A stretch of 35,944 bases of DNA from SLST01 sp046538735 (lineage in GTDB: Bacteria; Spirochaetota; Spirochaetia; DSM-27196; SLST01), in NCBI GenBank assembly GCA_046538735.1, contig JBKHII010000023.1, positions 1 through 35,944 on the forward strand. The letters run 5' to 3'. Made by a program: the position numbers and the translations under genes. Shown one piece after another: positions 1 through 7,477 of the stretch. Each line of letters opens with the position of its first letter. The stretch's first letter is position 1. A model generated the notes under the pieces. It worked only from the letters and a program-made list of their open reading frames with translations, ran no database searches and was not told the DNA's origin.

Positions 1-2052
1 CGGCCGCTTGCCCGCGAGGAGGCGCTTGAATTGCTCCTCGTCGATCGAGGGGACGTCGTGCTTCCGCGCGTCGTCCAGCTTGGAACCGGGGTTCTCGCCC
101 ACGACGAGGTAGTCGGTCTCGCCGCTCACGCTCGACGTTGCGCGTCCGCCTCTGCGCTCGATCTCCGACTTCGCCTCGTCGCGGCTGTACTCATCGAGCG
201 AGCCGGTCACCACGATGGTGAGCCCCTCGAGCGTGGCCTCCCGCGTGCCGATCGGCTGCGGCTCGACTCCTTTGGCCAGCAGGCGGTCGATCGTCCGCGA
301 TGTTCGCTCGTCCGCAAAGAAGGCGTGGATCGACTGTGCGGTTTCCTCGCCCACTTCGCGCACGTTTCGGAGTGTCTCCACGCTCGCCCTCCGCAGCGAG
401 TCGAGCTCGCCGAGCTCGAGCGCGAGTAGGCGCGCGAGGTGCCTCCCCACGCCGGGGATCCCGAGCGCGTAGAGAAAGCGGTCGAGCGGAGGCTCTCGCC
501 GCTCCTGAATCGCGTCCACGAGCTGATGCGCGCTTCGCTCGCCAAACCCCTCGAGCGGTTCCACGTCCTCCGGCACGAGCTCGTAGAGGTCGGCAAGGTC
601 GCAGACGAGCTCCGCCTCCGCGAGCAGGGCGGCGGTCTTCTCGCCAAGGTGGTCGATGTCGAGCGCCTCGGACGAACCGTAGTGCTCGATCGTGCCGGAG
701 AGCTGCGCGGGGCACGCGAGGCCGTTCGTGCAGACGTGGTAAGCGCCTTCGCGGCGCACGGCCCCACCGCATACCGGGCACGAGTCGGGCATGACGAACG
801 GCTCGCTTCGCTCGCGTCCCCGCTCGCCGATACGCTCGACCGCGTGCGGGATCACGTCTCCCGCACGCTCCACGCGGATGAGATCGCCCACGCGAACGTC
901 CAGCCGCTCGACCTCGTCCGCGTTGTGGAGCGAAACGCGGCTCACCGTCACGCCGCCGATCTCGACGGGGTCGAGCAGCGCCACCGGCGTGAGCTTCCCC
1001 GTCCGCCCGACCGTCACGGTGATTTCGCGCACGCGGGTCCGCTCCCTCCTCGGCGGGAACTTCCAGGCGAACGCCCACCGGGGGCTCCGGTCGCGTACGC
1101 CGAGCGACTCGCGCGCGGCGAGGTCGTTGAGCTTCACGACGATCCCGTCGAGCTCGATCGGGAGCTCGTCGCGCTCGTCCAGGAGGCGCGCGCGGTACTC
1201 GGCGAGCTCGCGGAACGCCTCGACCGGCGTGTTGAGATCGGAGGTCGGGAAGCCGAAGTCGGCGAGGAGCGCGAGCTCCTCCTCGTGCGTCGCGGGGCCT
1301 TCGTCCGAGGATGCGAGGATGTCGTACACGACGATATCGAGGGGCATCTCCGCGACGGCACTCGAGTCGAGCTGCCTGATCGCCCCGGCGGCCGCGTTCC
1401 GCGGGTTCGCGAACGGCTCGTCGCCACGCTCGAGACGCTGCTCGTTGAGGCGCACGAAGTCATCACGGCGCAACACGACCTCGCCGCGAACCGCGAGCTC
1501 GGCCGGCGGCTCTGCCGCGAGTCGGAGCGGAAGCGAGCGGATCGTGCGCGCGTTCAGCGTGACGTCGTCGCCGGTCCGTCCGTCTCCACGCGTCGCGGCG
1601 CGGACGAGCGTGCCGTTCTCGTAGACGGCTTCCAGCGAGAGACCGTCGATCTTGGGCTCGGCCACGCACACGGCTCCGTGCCCGCCGGCCGCCTTCGCCA
1701 CCGTCTCGAATGCCGATCGCGCCTCCGACTCCTCGAGCACGGCGTTCAGGCTCAGCATCGGCGCCGTGTGGTCCACACTCTCGAGCTCGTCGACCGGAGG
1801 AGCGCCCACGCGGTGAGTCGGCGACGCGGGGTCGCGAAGATCGTGGAACCGATCCTCGATCACCTGGAGCCTGCGGAAGAGGCGGTCCCACGTTGCGTCG
1901 GGTACGACCGGCTCGCCTTCTACGTAGTAGGCGCGGTTGAACCGCTCGATCGCCTCGCGTAGATCGCCGACCTCGCGCTTCGCCTGTTCGCGCGAAATCT
2001 CCTCGGGTGCGGTCCGCTCTTTGTCCGGCGATGAGAGGAACTCGTTTGCCAT
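1..2052 (-). CDS. ligA: NAD-dependent DNA ligase LigA (3' end cut by window edge)
   Basis: Seals nicks in duplex DNA using NAD+, in replication and repair. The frame is open from the ATG at 2050-2052 to position 1, giving 684 residues with no stop. LigA proteins are usually about 670-700 residues, so only a few C-terminal residues should be missing. Visible in order: an N-terminal Ia/adenylation domain with the YYV...P start motif; the adenylation motif EPKIDG with nucleophile Lys134; an OB-fold region; a four-cysteine zinc finger (CPVC and, 14 residues on, C-x5-CPAQ); helix-hairpin-helix repeats; and a C-terminal BRCT domain (TSSVSGETDYLVVGENPGSK). The start is fixed by GGAGG four bases upstream, lying inside the last codons of polX. 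Only one base separates the polX stop from this ATG, so the two are very probably translationally coupled. Confidence 0.97.
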   Translation of the reverse strand, partial: MANEFLSSPDKERTAPEEISREQAKREVGDLREAIERFNRAYYVEGEPVVPDATWDRLFRRLQVIEDRFHDLRDPASPTHRVGAPPVDELESVDHTAPMLSLNAVLEESEARSAFETVAKAAGGHGAVCVAEPKIDGLSLEAVYENGTLVRAATRGDGRTGDDVTLNARTIRSLPLRLAAEPPAELAVRGEVVLRRDDFVRLNEQRLERGDEPFANPRNAAAGAIRQLDSSAVAEMPLDIVVYDILASSDEGPATHEEELALLADFGFPTSDLNTPVEAFRELAEYRARLLDERDELPIELDGIVVKLNDLAARESLGVRDRSPRWAFAWKFPPRRERTRVREITVTVGRTGKLTPVALLDPVEIGGVTVSRVSLHNADEVERLDVRVGDLIRVERAGDVIPHAVERIGERGRERSEPFVMPDSCPVCGGAVRREGAYHVCTNGLACPAQLSGTIEHYGSSEALDIDHLGEKTAALLAEAELVCDLADLYELVPEDVEPLEGFGERSAHQLVDAIQERREPPLDRFLYALGIPGVGRHLARLLALELGELDSLRRASVETLRNVREVGEETAQSIHAFFADERTSRTIDRLLAKGVEPQPIGTREATLEGLTIVVTGSLDEYSRDEAKSEIERRGGRATSSVSGETDYLVVGENPGSKLDDARKHDVPSIDEEQFKRLLAGKRP

Positions 2053-2053
2053 G

Positions 2054-3784
2054 CTACCTCCGGGGCTTCAGCGTGCTCGCGATCTCGCTCCACGGCCGCG
2101 TGTTGAGCACGTCCTTCGCCTCCACCCAGCCGCGACGGGCGGTGTCCACGCCGTAGCGCATGAACGAGAGGTTGCCGGTCGAGTGCGAGTCGGTCGAGAT
2201 GACGAGCTTCGCTCCGGCCTCGATCGCGGCTCGGCACGCGACGTCCGAGAGATCGAGCCGCTCGGGATTCGCGTTCAGCTCGAGCGCGACGCCCGCGTCC
2301 GCGGCGGCGTCCGCGACCGCGACGAGGTTCACGTCGTACGGCTCGCGCGCGCCGATCATGCGGCCGGTGGGATGGCCGAGGATCGAGACGGGGTGCTTCG
2401 TGATCGCGGCGACGATCCGGTCGGTCATCTTGGACTCGCTCATGTCGCGTTCATAGTGGACCGAGGCGACGACCACGTCGAGCTCGGAGAGGAGCTCGTC
2501 CGGGAGGTCGAGCGTACCGTCCGCGAGGATGTCGACCTCGATGCCGGAGAGCACGCGGATGTCGTCGATCTCATCGAGTAGCTCGTCGACCTCCTTCATC
2601 TGGTCCTTCAGTCGTTCCGGGTCGAGGCCGTTCGCCATCGTCACGCGCTGCGAGTGGTCGGTGATCGCGATGTACTCGTATCCGCGGTCGGCGCCGGCGC
2701 GGGCCATCTCGCGGATCGTGCTCTGTCCGTCGGTCGCGGTCGAGTGCGTGTGGAGGTCGCCCCGGATGTCGCCGAGCTCGATGAGATCGGGGAGCCGGCC
2801 CTCGGCAGCCGCCTCTATCTCGCCGCGATTCTCGCGAAGCTCCGGCGCGACGACGGCGAGGTCGATCGTCTCAAAGACCGACTCCTCGGTCTCACCGGCG
2901 ATCCGCTCGTCGCCGCGGAAGACGCCGTACTCGTTGATCTTGAGGTCGCGTTCCTGAGCGATCCGGCGCGTGGCGATGTTGTGCTCCTTGCTGCCGGTGA
3001 AGTAGTAGAGCGCGGCCCCGAAGCTCTCCGGGCCGACCGCGCGCAGGTCCACGTGGAGGCCGGAGGCGAGCACGACGGTGGAACGGGTCGACCCGCGCGA
3101 CACGACGCTCTCCACCCGGTCGTACTTCACGAGCGCGTCCATCGCTGCATCCTGGTCGTCGCAGACCGCCACGACGTCCAGGTCGCCGATCGTCTCCTTC
3201 CGGCGCCGGTAGCTGCCGGCGGCGACCGCTCGATCGATGCTCTGCTGCCCGTTCAGGTAGTCGAGGAGCGGCTCCACCACCTCGTCCGCCTCGCCGAGCG
3301 GGATCCGGTCGCGCGCGCCGCCCTCCAGGTAGCGCTTCGCCTCTTCGTGGAGCTGTTCCTGCGTCTTCTCGCCGAAGCCGTCGATCTCGGCGATCTTGCC
3401 CTCCTCGGCGGCGCGGACCACGCCCTCGGCATCCGAGACACCCAGCTCGTCGTGCAGCTTTCGCGCGCCGGCCGGGCCCACGTTTCGTATCCGCAGGAGC
3501 TCGGTCACGTCGTCGCCCATCTTCCGGCGCAGCTCCTCGAGCTGCTCGAGCTTCCCGGTCTTCGCGATCTCCTCGAGCTTCTCGGCGATGCTCGTCCCCA
3601 CGTCCGGAAGCGACGAAAGGTCCTCGCCCTGCTCCACCAGCGCGGCAACCTCCTCGTCCAGGTTGTCGACCGTGCGAGCGGCGTTGCGGTACGAGCGGAC
3701 GCGGAACGAGTTCGCGTCCTGGATGTCGAGGAGATCGGCGACTTCGTTGAGAATCGCCACGATGTCGCGGTTTCGGACGGACAT
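2054..3784 (-). CDS. polX: Family X DNA polymerase with PHP domain (PolX)
   Basis: Bacterial PolX fills short gaps in base-excision repair, and its PHP domain carries metal-dependent nuclease activity. The 576-residue length is standard. Residues 1-80 form the helical 8-kDa-like domain and 90-150 carry helix-hairpin-helix repeats. The nucleotidyltransferase palm follows, with GSYRR at 190-194 and carboxylates Asp201, Asp203 and Asp246. The PHP domain starts near 341 (DLHTHST at 343-349, AITDHS, GIEVD, SVHYE, LGHPTGR, STDSHS), and its metal-binding His and Asp residues look intact. There is no Shine-Dalgarno sequence before the ATG; a TACATT hexamer begins exactly 12 nt upstream, suggesting a leaderless message. 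ligA follows after one base, so a gap-filling polymerase and the ligase that would seal its product are probably made together. Confidence 0.96.
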   Translation of the reverse strand: MSVRNRDIVAILNEVADLLDIQDANSFRVRSYRNAARTVDNLDEEVAALVEQGEDLSSLPDVGTSIAEKLEEIAKTGKLEQLEELRRKMGDDVTELLRIRNVGPAGARKLHDELGVSDAEGVVRAAEEGKIAEIDGFGEKTQEQLHEEAKRYLEGGARDRIPLGEADEVVEPLLDYLNGQQSIDRAVAAGSYRRRKETIGDLDVVAVCDDQDAAMDALVKYDRVESVVSRGSTRSTVVLASGLHVDLRAVGPESFGAALYYFTGSKEHNIATRRIAQERDLKINEYGVFRGDERIAGETEESVFETIDLAVVAPELRENRGEIEAAAEGRLPDLIELGDIRGDLHTHSTATDGQSTIREMARAGADRGYEYIAITDHSQRVTMANGLDPERLKDQMKEVDELLDEIDDIRVLSGIEVDILADGTLDLPDELLSELDVVVASVHYERDMSESKMTDRIVAAITKHPVSILGHPTGRMIGAREPYDVNLVAVADAAADAGVALELNANPERLDLSDVACRAAIEAGAKLVISTDSHSTGNLSFMRYGVDTARRGWVEAKDVLNTRPWSEIASTLKPRR

Positions 3785-3790
3785 GTGTCC

Positions 3791-3796
3791 AATGTA
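3791..3796 (-). promoter_or_regulatory. Predicted -10 element (TACATT) of leaderless polX-ligA transcript
   Basis: TACATT is followed by six bases and then the polX ATG. The identical hexamer sits at the same distance before the upstream deacetylase gene. No convincing -35 is seen 16-18 bp further upstream. The call rests on the constant spacing shared with other starts in the window. Confidence 0.45.
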
Positions 3797-3832
3797 CGGG
3801 CCGCGCGGTGGGCCCGGTATAGACCGTTTCGG

Positions 3833-4834
3833 CTACGGCCGATGCGTCAGCGCGTACTCGAGAAAGGGCGGGTACGGTTCCCACGCGTGCTCGCCGTAGC
3901 CGCCGGCCATGAGCCACGCCTGCGGAATGCCGAGCCGCTTCAGCGTCTCGAAGATGAGCATGTCGCGCGAGAGCATCTGCTCGCCGGTGAGCCGGAGTCC
4001 CTGCGTGGAGGGAAGCTCGTCCTTCTCGTACGGATCGGCGCCGTCAAGCACGTAGGCGAGGTCGGGTCGCGGCCCGGAGGCGAGCTCCGCGATCGCGGCG
4101 CCGAGCGCAGGGACGTACGTGTGCTCCTCGCCCGGCTCGATCGGCACGTCGATGTCGCTCGGCGTGTAGCTCGGGTGCCGAGCGCCGGCGGAGTCGTACT
4201 CGGCGATGTCGAGCGGCCAGCCGTGTGCCATGTGGACGCTCAGCGTCGTGACCGTCTCGTCGCCTTCGGTGAGCGCGGCGGTGCCGTCGCCCTTGTGCGC
4301 GTCCACGTCGATCACCCAGACGGTGCGCACGCGTCCCTCGCTCTGGAGCTTGCGGATCGCGATGACCGAGTCGTTGACGACGCAGAAGCCGTGCCCGAAG
4401 GCGTAGTGGCCGTGGTGTGCGCCGCCGCCGAGGTAGTAGCAGAACCCGCGGCGCAGCGCCTCGGTGCCGCATTGGTAGGTTCCGGCGAGACCGCGGAGCG
4501 TTCCTTCGAACATGTGCGCGAGCGGTCGCGTCGCGATCGCAGGATCGTAGCGGTGGTACGCTCCGGTTTCGTCCACGAGCTCGTAGACGCCCACGAGCAC
4601 CTCCTCCAGACCGTCGCTGAAGAGGCGCTCCACGTACGCGGGGTCGTGCACGCGCTCGAGGTCGCTCCGGTCGATCGTACTGCCGTCCGGACCGATCAAC
4701 CACTCCGATTCGGGGCCCACCCTTCCCCCGCCTCGCAACGCATCCAGGATCTGCCCGGGTCGGTCGCGCGCGGTCGGAATGAGAATGCCGTAGTCGCGGG
4801 CCGGCACCTTCGCGCCCTCGTCGTGGAGAATCAT
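3833..4834 (-). CDS. Histone deacetylase superfamily (arginase/deacetylase fold) hydrolase
   Basis: A 333-residue zinc-dependent amidohydrolase of the HDAC/acetoin-utilisation/acetylpolyamine family. Seen: tandem histidines His140-His141 in GGGAHHGHYAFGHGFC; the DVDAHKGDGT block, in which Asp178 and His180 should bind zinc; the third ligand Asp267 in DGADPYEKDEL; and the catalytic tyrosine Tyr313 in GGYGEHAW. The catalytic set is complete. The residue after the zinc-binding His is Lys rather than the His of many class I enzymes. Substrate cannot be read from sequence: acetyl-lysine proteins, acetylated polyamines and small acetylated metabolites are all possible. It lies 23 bp after the response regulator and 48 bp before polX, but its own promoter-like signals and lack of a Shine-Dalgarno sequence suggest it can be transcribed independently. 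Confidence 0.9.
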   Translation of the reverse strand: MILHDEGAKVPARDYGILIPTARDRPGQILDALRGGGRVGPESEWLIGPDGSTIDRSDLERVHDPAYVERLFSDGLEEVLVGVYELVDETGAYHRYDPAIATRPLAHMFEGTLRGLAGTYQCGTEALRRGFCYYLGGGAHHGHYAFGHGFCVVNDSVIAIRKLQSEGRVRTVWVIDVDAHKGDGTAALTEGDETVTTLSVHMAHGWPLDIAEYDSAGARHPSYTPSDIDVPIEPGEEHTYVPALGAAIAELASGPRPDLAYVLDGADPYEKDELPSTQGLRLTGEQMLSRDMLIFETLKRLGIPQAWLMAGGYGEHAWEPYPPFLEYALTHRP

Positions 4835-4840
4835 GGGCTG

Positions 4841-4869
4841 AATGTACGCGAGCGCGGCTACGCGAGCAA
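4841..4869 (-). promoter_or_regulatory. Predicted promoter of deacetylase gene, leaderless (-35 TTGCTC, -10 TACATT)
   Basis: On the minus strand TTGCTC (4864-4869), a 17-bp spacer and TACATT (4841-4846) are followed by six bases and then the ATG at 4834. Transcription would start at or next to the A of ATG. The -35 lies inside the last codons of the response-regulator gene. Confidence 0.5.
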
Positions 4870-5271
4870 CCGGAGAAGCCGCTCCTCGAGCTCGGCGAAG
4901 TTGATCCGCAGCGTCGCGGACTTCCCTTCGGGCTTCGCAAGCACGTCCGCAGCGCCGAGCATCTTCGCGCGGCGCACGTTCGAGTCGTTCTCGTGCATCG
5001 TGCCGCTCAGCACGACGACGGGCAGATCGTTCGGCACCTCACCGTTCTGTTTCAGCGTGGCGACCTCCTGCAACACCTGCAGGCCGTCCATCACGGGCAT
5101 CTCGATGTCGAGACACACGATGTCCGGCTTCTCTGTCCTCAGCTTCTCGAGCCCGTCTGCGCCGTCGTTGGCCGTGACGATTCGATCCCAATGCTCGCTC
5201 TTCGCGAAGAGCGTCTCCAGGCCCGTTCGGACGATCATCGAGTCGTCCACGATCAGAAGGCTGTACCCCAT
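4858..5271 (-). CDS. Single-domain response regulator (CheY-like receiver)
   Basis: A 137-residue stand-alone receiver domain with no output domain. The phosphorylation pocket is complete: acidic pair Asp9-Asp10, phosphoacceptor Asp55 in CLDIEMPVMDG, the Ser of VVVLSG and the Lys of LAKPEG. The C-terminal 15 or so residues form a short helix. The stop codon of the upstream Hpt gene (TAG) directly abuts this ATG, with a GGAGGAA ribosome-binding site just before it, so the two proteins are almost certainly co-expressed. The likely role is a phosphate acceptor working with that Hpt protein, acting by protein-protein contact. No histidine kinase or chemotaxis gene is in the window, so the cognate input is unknown. 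Confidence 0.93.
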   Translation of the reverse strand: MGYSLLIVDDSMIVRTGLETLFAKSEHWDRIVTANDGADGLEKLRTEKPDIVCLDIEMPVMDGLQVLQEVATLKQNGEVPNDLPVVVLSGTMHENDSNVRRAKMLGAADVLAKPEGKSATLRINFAELEERLLRLLA

Positions 5272-6432
5272 CTATTCCTCCGGTACGATTGCGTGCAGGA
5301 TTGCTTCCCAGATGCTCGAACCCACGAGCGGATAACCGCCGAGCGCCTCCGAGAGGAAGCGAGTGGCCTGCGTCGCTCGTTCTCCGTCGTCGGTCACGAA
5401 GAAGACCGTGTGGCGCGGATGCCTGCCCGCCTCGGCGATACGCTCGAGCGCGGTACCGGAACGAGCGAGCCGATCAAAGGAGACACGGATCTGCACCGCG
5501 ACGAGCTGCGGCTCAACAAGCCGTTCGAGCGCATCGGGAAGCAGATCGGCCGTGTGAGCCTCGTCCACAAGAATGCTCGTCAGGAACGGAGCATTGACCA
5601 ACTCGCCCTTCACCATCTGCTCCAGGTCGGACACGAGGTGCGAGAGGAGCGGAAAGCGGTCGGGATCGTAGTCGAACCCGGACATCAGCACGAGATTCAT
5701 CAGCTCCTCGAGGTATCGACCTACCGCGCGGATCCGCGGCCGGCACTCCGGCACGTCGTCCAGAAACTCGATCGCGGCCATTCCCACATCCCGGAGCAGC
5801 ACCGCGCGCTCTGCCGCATCGCCGCCGGCCGCCCGCCGTTCGAATGCCCGCACCGCCTGCCTCAACTGGCCGAACCCTGCCACGAGGCGCCTGAACTCTG
5901 CGAGCGAGAGGGAGTGCAGATTCATGCCGACGGTTGGCTCGTCGCGGGCTTCGCCCGCCTCCGTCCCCGAACGATCGCTGCCGCCTGCACGTACCGCGGG
6001 ACCGGTGTTCTCGCCGAGGTCTGCGCCGTTCGGACCCGATCGCGCCTCGTCTCGAGTCTCGGATGCATGCGCCCACGAGCGCGACGCGATCTCCCGAAGC
6101 CTGGGACCGCACTCGGAGGCGGATCCGCTTCGTGCGCACGATCGGAGGATGTCCACAACCTTGAAGCTCCGGTCGATCAACTCGTTGGTGACCCCGTGGC
6201 CGCGCGCCTCGCTCAGCTCCGACTCGAGCGCATGACACGCGGCTTGAATGTCGATCTCTCCCACGAGCCCGGCATTCCCCTTCACGGTGTGAAACGCCCG
6301 GAAGAGCGCGTGAAGACTCTCCGCGTCGTTCCGGTCGCTCTCAAGCCTGAGGAGAAGCGCCTCCATCGAGTCGGCGTGTTCCTCGAGGTCCGCGTAGAAC
6401 TGCCCTGTCAATGCGGTGATTTCCGCGTCCAA
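5272..6432 (-). CDS. Hpt-domain phosphotransfer protein with unrecognised C-terminal region
   Basis: A 386-residue cytoplasmic protein. Residues 1-105 are a histidine-phosphotransfer domain, with phosphoacceptor His48 in the classic context FHTVKGNAGLVG. Residues 110-165 are low-complexity and polar, apparently a linker. From about 170 to 270 there is a helical block (FRRLVAGFGQLRQAVRAFE; EFLDDVPECRPRIRAVGRYL) and the last 115 residues form an alpha/beta region (QLVAVQIRVSF, TVFFVTDDG) that I do not recognise. No CA/ATPase domain is present, so it is not a kinase. The start is TTG at 6430-6432, supported by GGAG eight bases upstream. It is the first gene of an hpt-receiver pair and is divergent from the lipid-kinase gene. 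Confidence 0.85.
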   Translation of the reverse strand: MDAEITALTGQFYADLEEHADSMEALLLRLESDRNDAESLHALFRAFHTVKGNAGLVGEIDIQAACHALESELSEARGHGVTNELIDRSFKVVDILRSCARSGSASECGPRLREIASRSWAHASETRDEARSGPNGADLGENTGPAVRAGGSDRSGTEAGEARDEPTVGMNLHSLSLAEFRRLVAGFGQLRQAVRAFERRAAGGDAAERAVLLRDVGMAAIEFLDDVPECRPRIRAVGRYLEELMNLVLMSGFDYDPDRFPLLSHLVSDLEQMVKGELVNAPFLTSILVDEAHTADLLPDALERLVEPQLVAVQIRVSFDRLARSGTALERIAEAGRHPRHTVFFVTDDGERATQATRFLSEALGGYPLVGSSIWEAILHAIVPEE

Positions 6433-6452
6433 TCCAGTATCTCCAGAAAGCT

Positions 6453-6481
6453 ACTATAACCACATACACCCATTTCGGCAA
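6453..6481 (-). promoter_or_regulatory. Predicted sigma70-type promoter of hpt-receiver unit
   Basis: On the minus strand TTGCCG (6476-6481), a 17-bp spacer and TATAGT (6453-6458) precede the TTG start by about 20 bases, leaving room for a short leader containing the GGAG ribosome-binding site. Both hexamers match the sigma70 consensus well (4/6 and 5/6). Confidence 0.55.
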
Positions 6482-6518
6482 GCGGCGCCCGCTCCTACGC
6501 TGCCTGAGTCGGATTGCG

Positions 6519-6524
6519 TATATT
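6519..6524 (+). promoter_or_regulatory. Predicted -10 element (TATATT) of leaderless lipid-kinase transcript
   Basis: TATATT is followed by six bases and then the GTG start at 6531. There is no Shine-Dalgarno sequence. No good -35 is visible at 16-18 bp. Confidence 0.45.
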
Positions 6525-6530
6525 CGAGCC

Positions 6531-7427
6531 GTGCGACGAAACATCCTGGTACTGATCAACGCTCGCGGAGGTCGTACGATCGCACGCCGGGTCCGGCGGG
6601 TCGCGCGTTCGCTCCTTTCGCGAGCGGAGATACCGCACGAGATCGTCGTGACCCGCAGCGTTCGCACGCTCAGGCGGCTCGCCGCGACCGCGAAACGGCG
6701 CGGCTTCACGGAAATCGCCGCGGCCGGCGGGGACGGCACGGTGGGCGTCATCGCCGCGGAGCTACGAGACGACCCCTTGCCGATTTCGATCATTCCCCAG
6801 GGCACGGGCAACATCCTTGCGAAACACCTCGGAGTTCCGCTCTCGATCCGTCCGGCGCTCAAGGCGCTCATCGCGTCCGACCGGACGGTGACCCTGGATG
6901 CAATCGAGCGCCCGGACGGGATGTCTGTGCTCAACTTGAGCATCGGATTGAGCTCGCTGACGATGGCGGACGTGGATACTCGCATCAAGCGCGTCTTCGG
7001 TACGGCGACCTACTTCGCGGGCGTCTTGCTCTATCTCCTCCGGCGAAACCCGGCGTGGTTCCGCATCGTCGTGGACGGCAGCGAGCATCGCGTGCGCGGC
7101 AGGGAGGTACTCGTCTCAAACGCCGGATTCCGCAGAACGGCGATCGAAACGTTCTTCGCGGACAGCGTACCGAACGACGGCGTCCTCGAGTGTTCGATCT
7201 TCATCGCAGGTGGCCTGCGCGGGGCGTTCGCCGTCGTCGCCGACGTCCTTCAGGGAGCGCCGAGACGCGCGGACCGATACATGGTCCGTTTCCCGGTCCG
7301 CGAGTCGATCCGCATTGAGAGCAGCCCTCCGCTCCCGATCCAGGCGGACGGCGACAAGGTGGGGTTCGGTACCGCGAACGCGACGATCCGGCGCAACGCG
7401 CTCATCGTGCGTGCCCCCGCAGTGTAG
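6531..7427 (+). CDS. Diacylglycerol kinase family lipid kinase (YegS/DgkB-like)
   Basis: A 298-residue soluble ATP-dependent lipid kinase of the DAGK_cat family, expected to phosphorylate diacylglycerol or a related lipid at the inner membrane face. Seen: N-terminal ILVLINARGG; nucleotide-binding GGDGT at 66-70; PQGTGN at 89-94; and the two-domain layout with a beta-rich C-terminal half ending in the QADGD motif. Length is normal (about 290-310). The GTG start directly follows the N-terminal block that aligns with family starts, and TATATT lies at the leaderless distance. A serine hydrolase gene follows 50 bp downstream on the same strand, possibly but not necessarily co-transcribed. The exact lipid substrate is not readable from sequence. 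Confidence 0.92.
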   Translation: MRRNILVLINARGGRTIARRVRRVARSLLSRAEIPHEIVVTRSVRTLRRLAATAKRRGFTEIAAAGGDGTVGVIAAELRDDPLPISIIPQGTGNILAKHLGVPLSIRPALKALIASDRTVTLDAIERPDGMSVLNLSIGLSSLTMADVDTRIKRVFGTATYFAGVLLYLLRRNPAWFRIVVDGSEHRVRGREVLVSNAGFRRTAIETFFADSVPNDGVLECSIFIAGGLRGAFAVVADVLQGAPRRADRYMVRFPVRESIRIESSPPLPIQADGDKVGFGTANATIRRNALIVRAPAV

Positions 7428-7477
7428 GCCTGTTCGGATCGCCTCGGCACCGGTAGAGTGCTGGTCAAGGAGAACGC

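Noticed and set aside
2654..5335. An 893-codon open frame on the plus strand opposite polX, the deacetylase and the receiver
   Set aside because: It spans three well-supported genes on the other strand and shows the His/Val/Arg-rich composition of antisense frames in G+C-rich DNA; no domain is seen.
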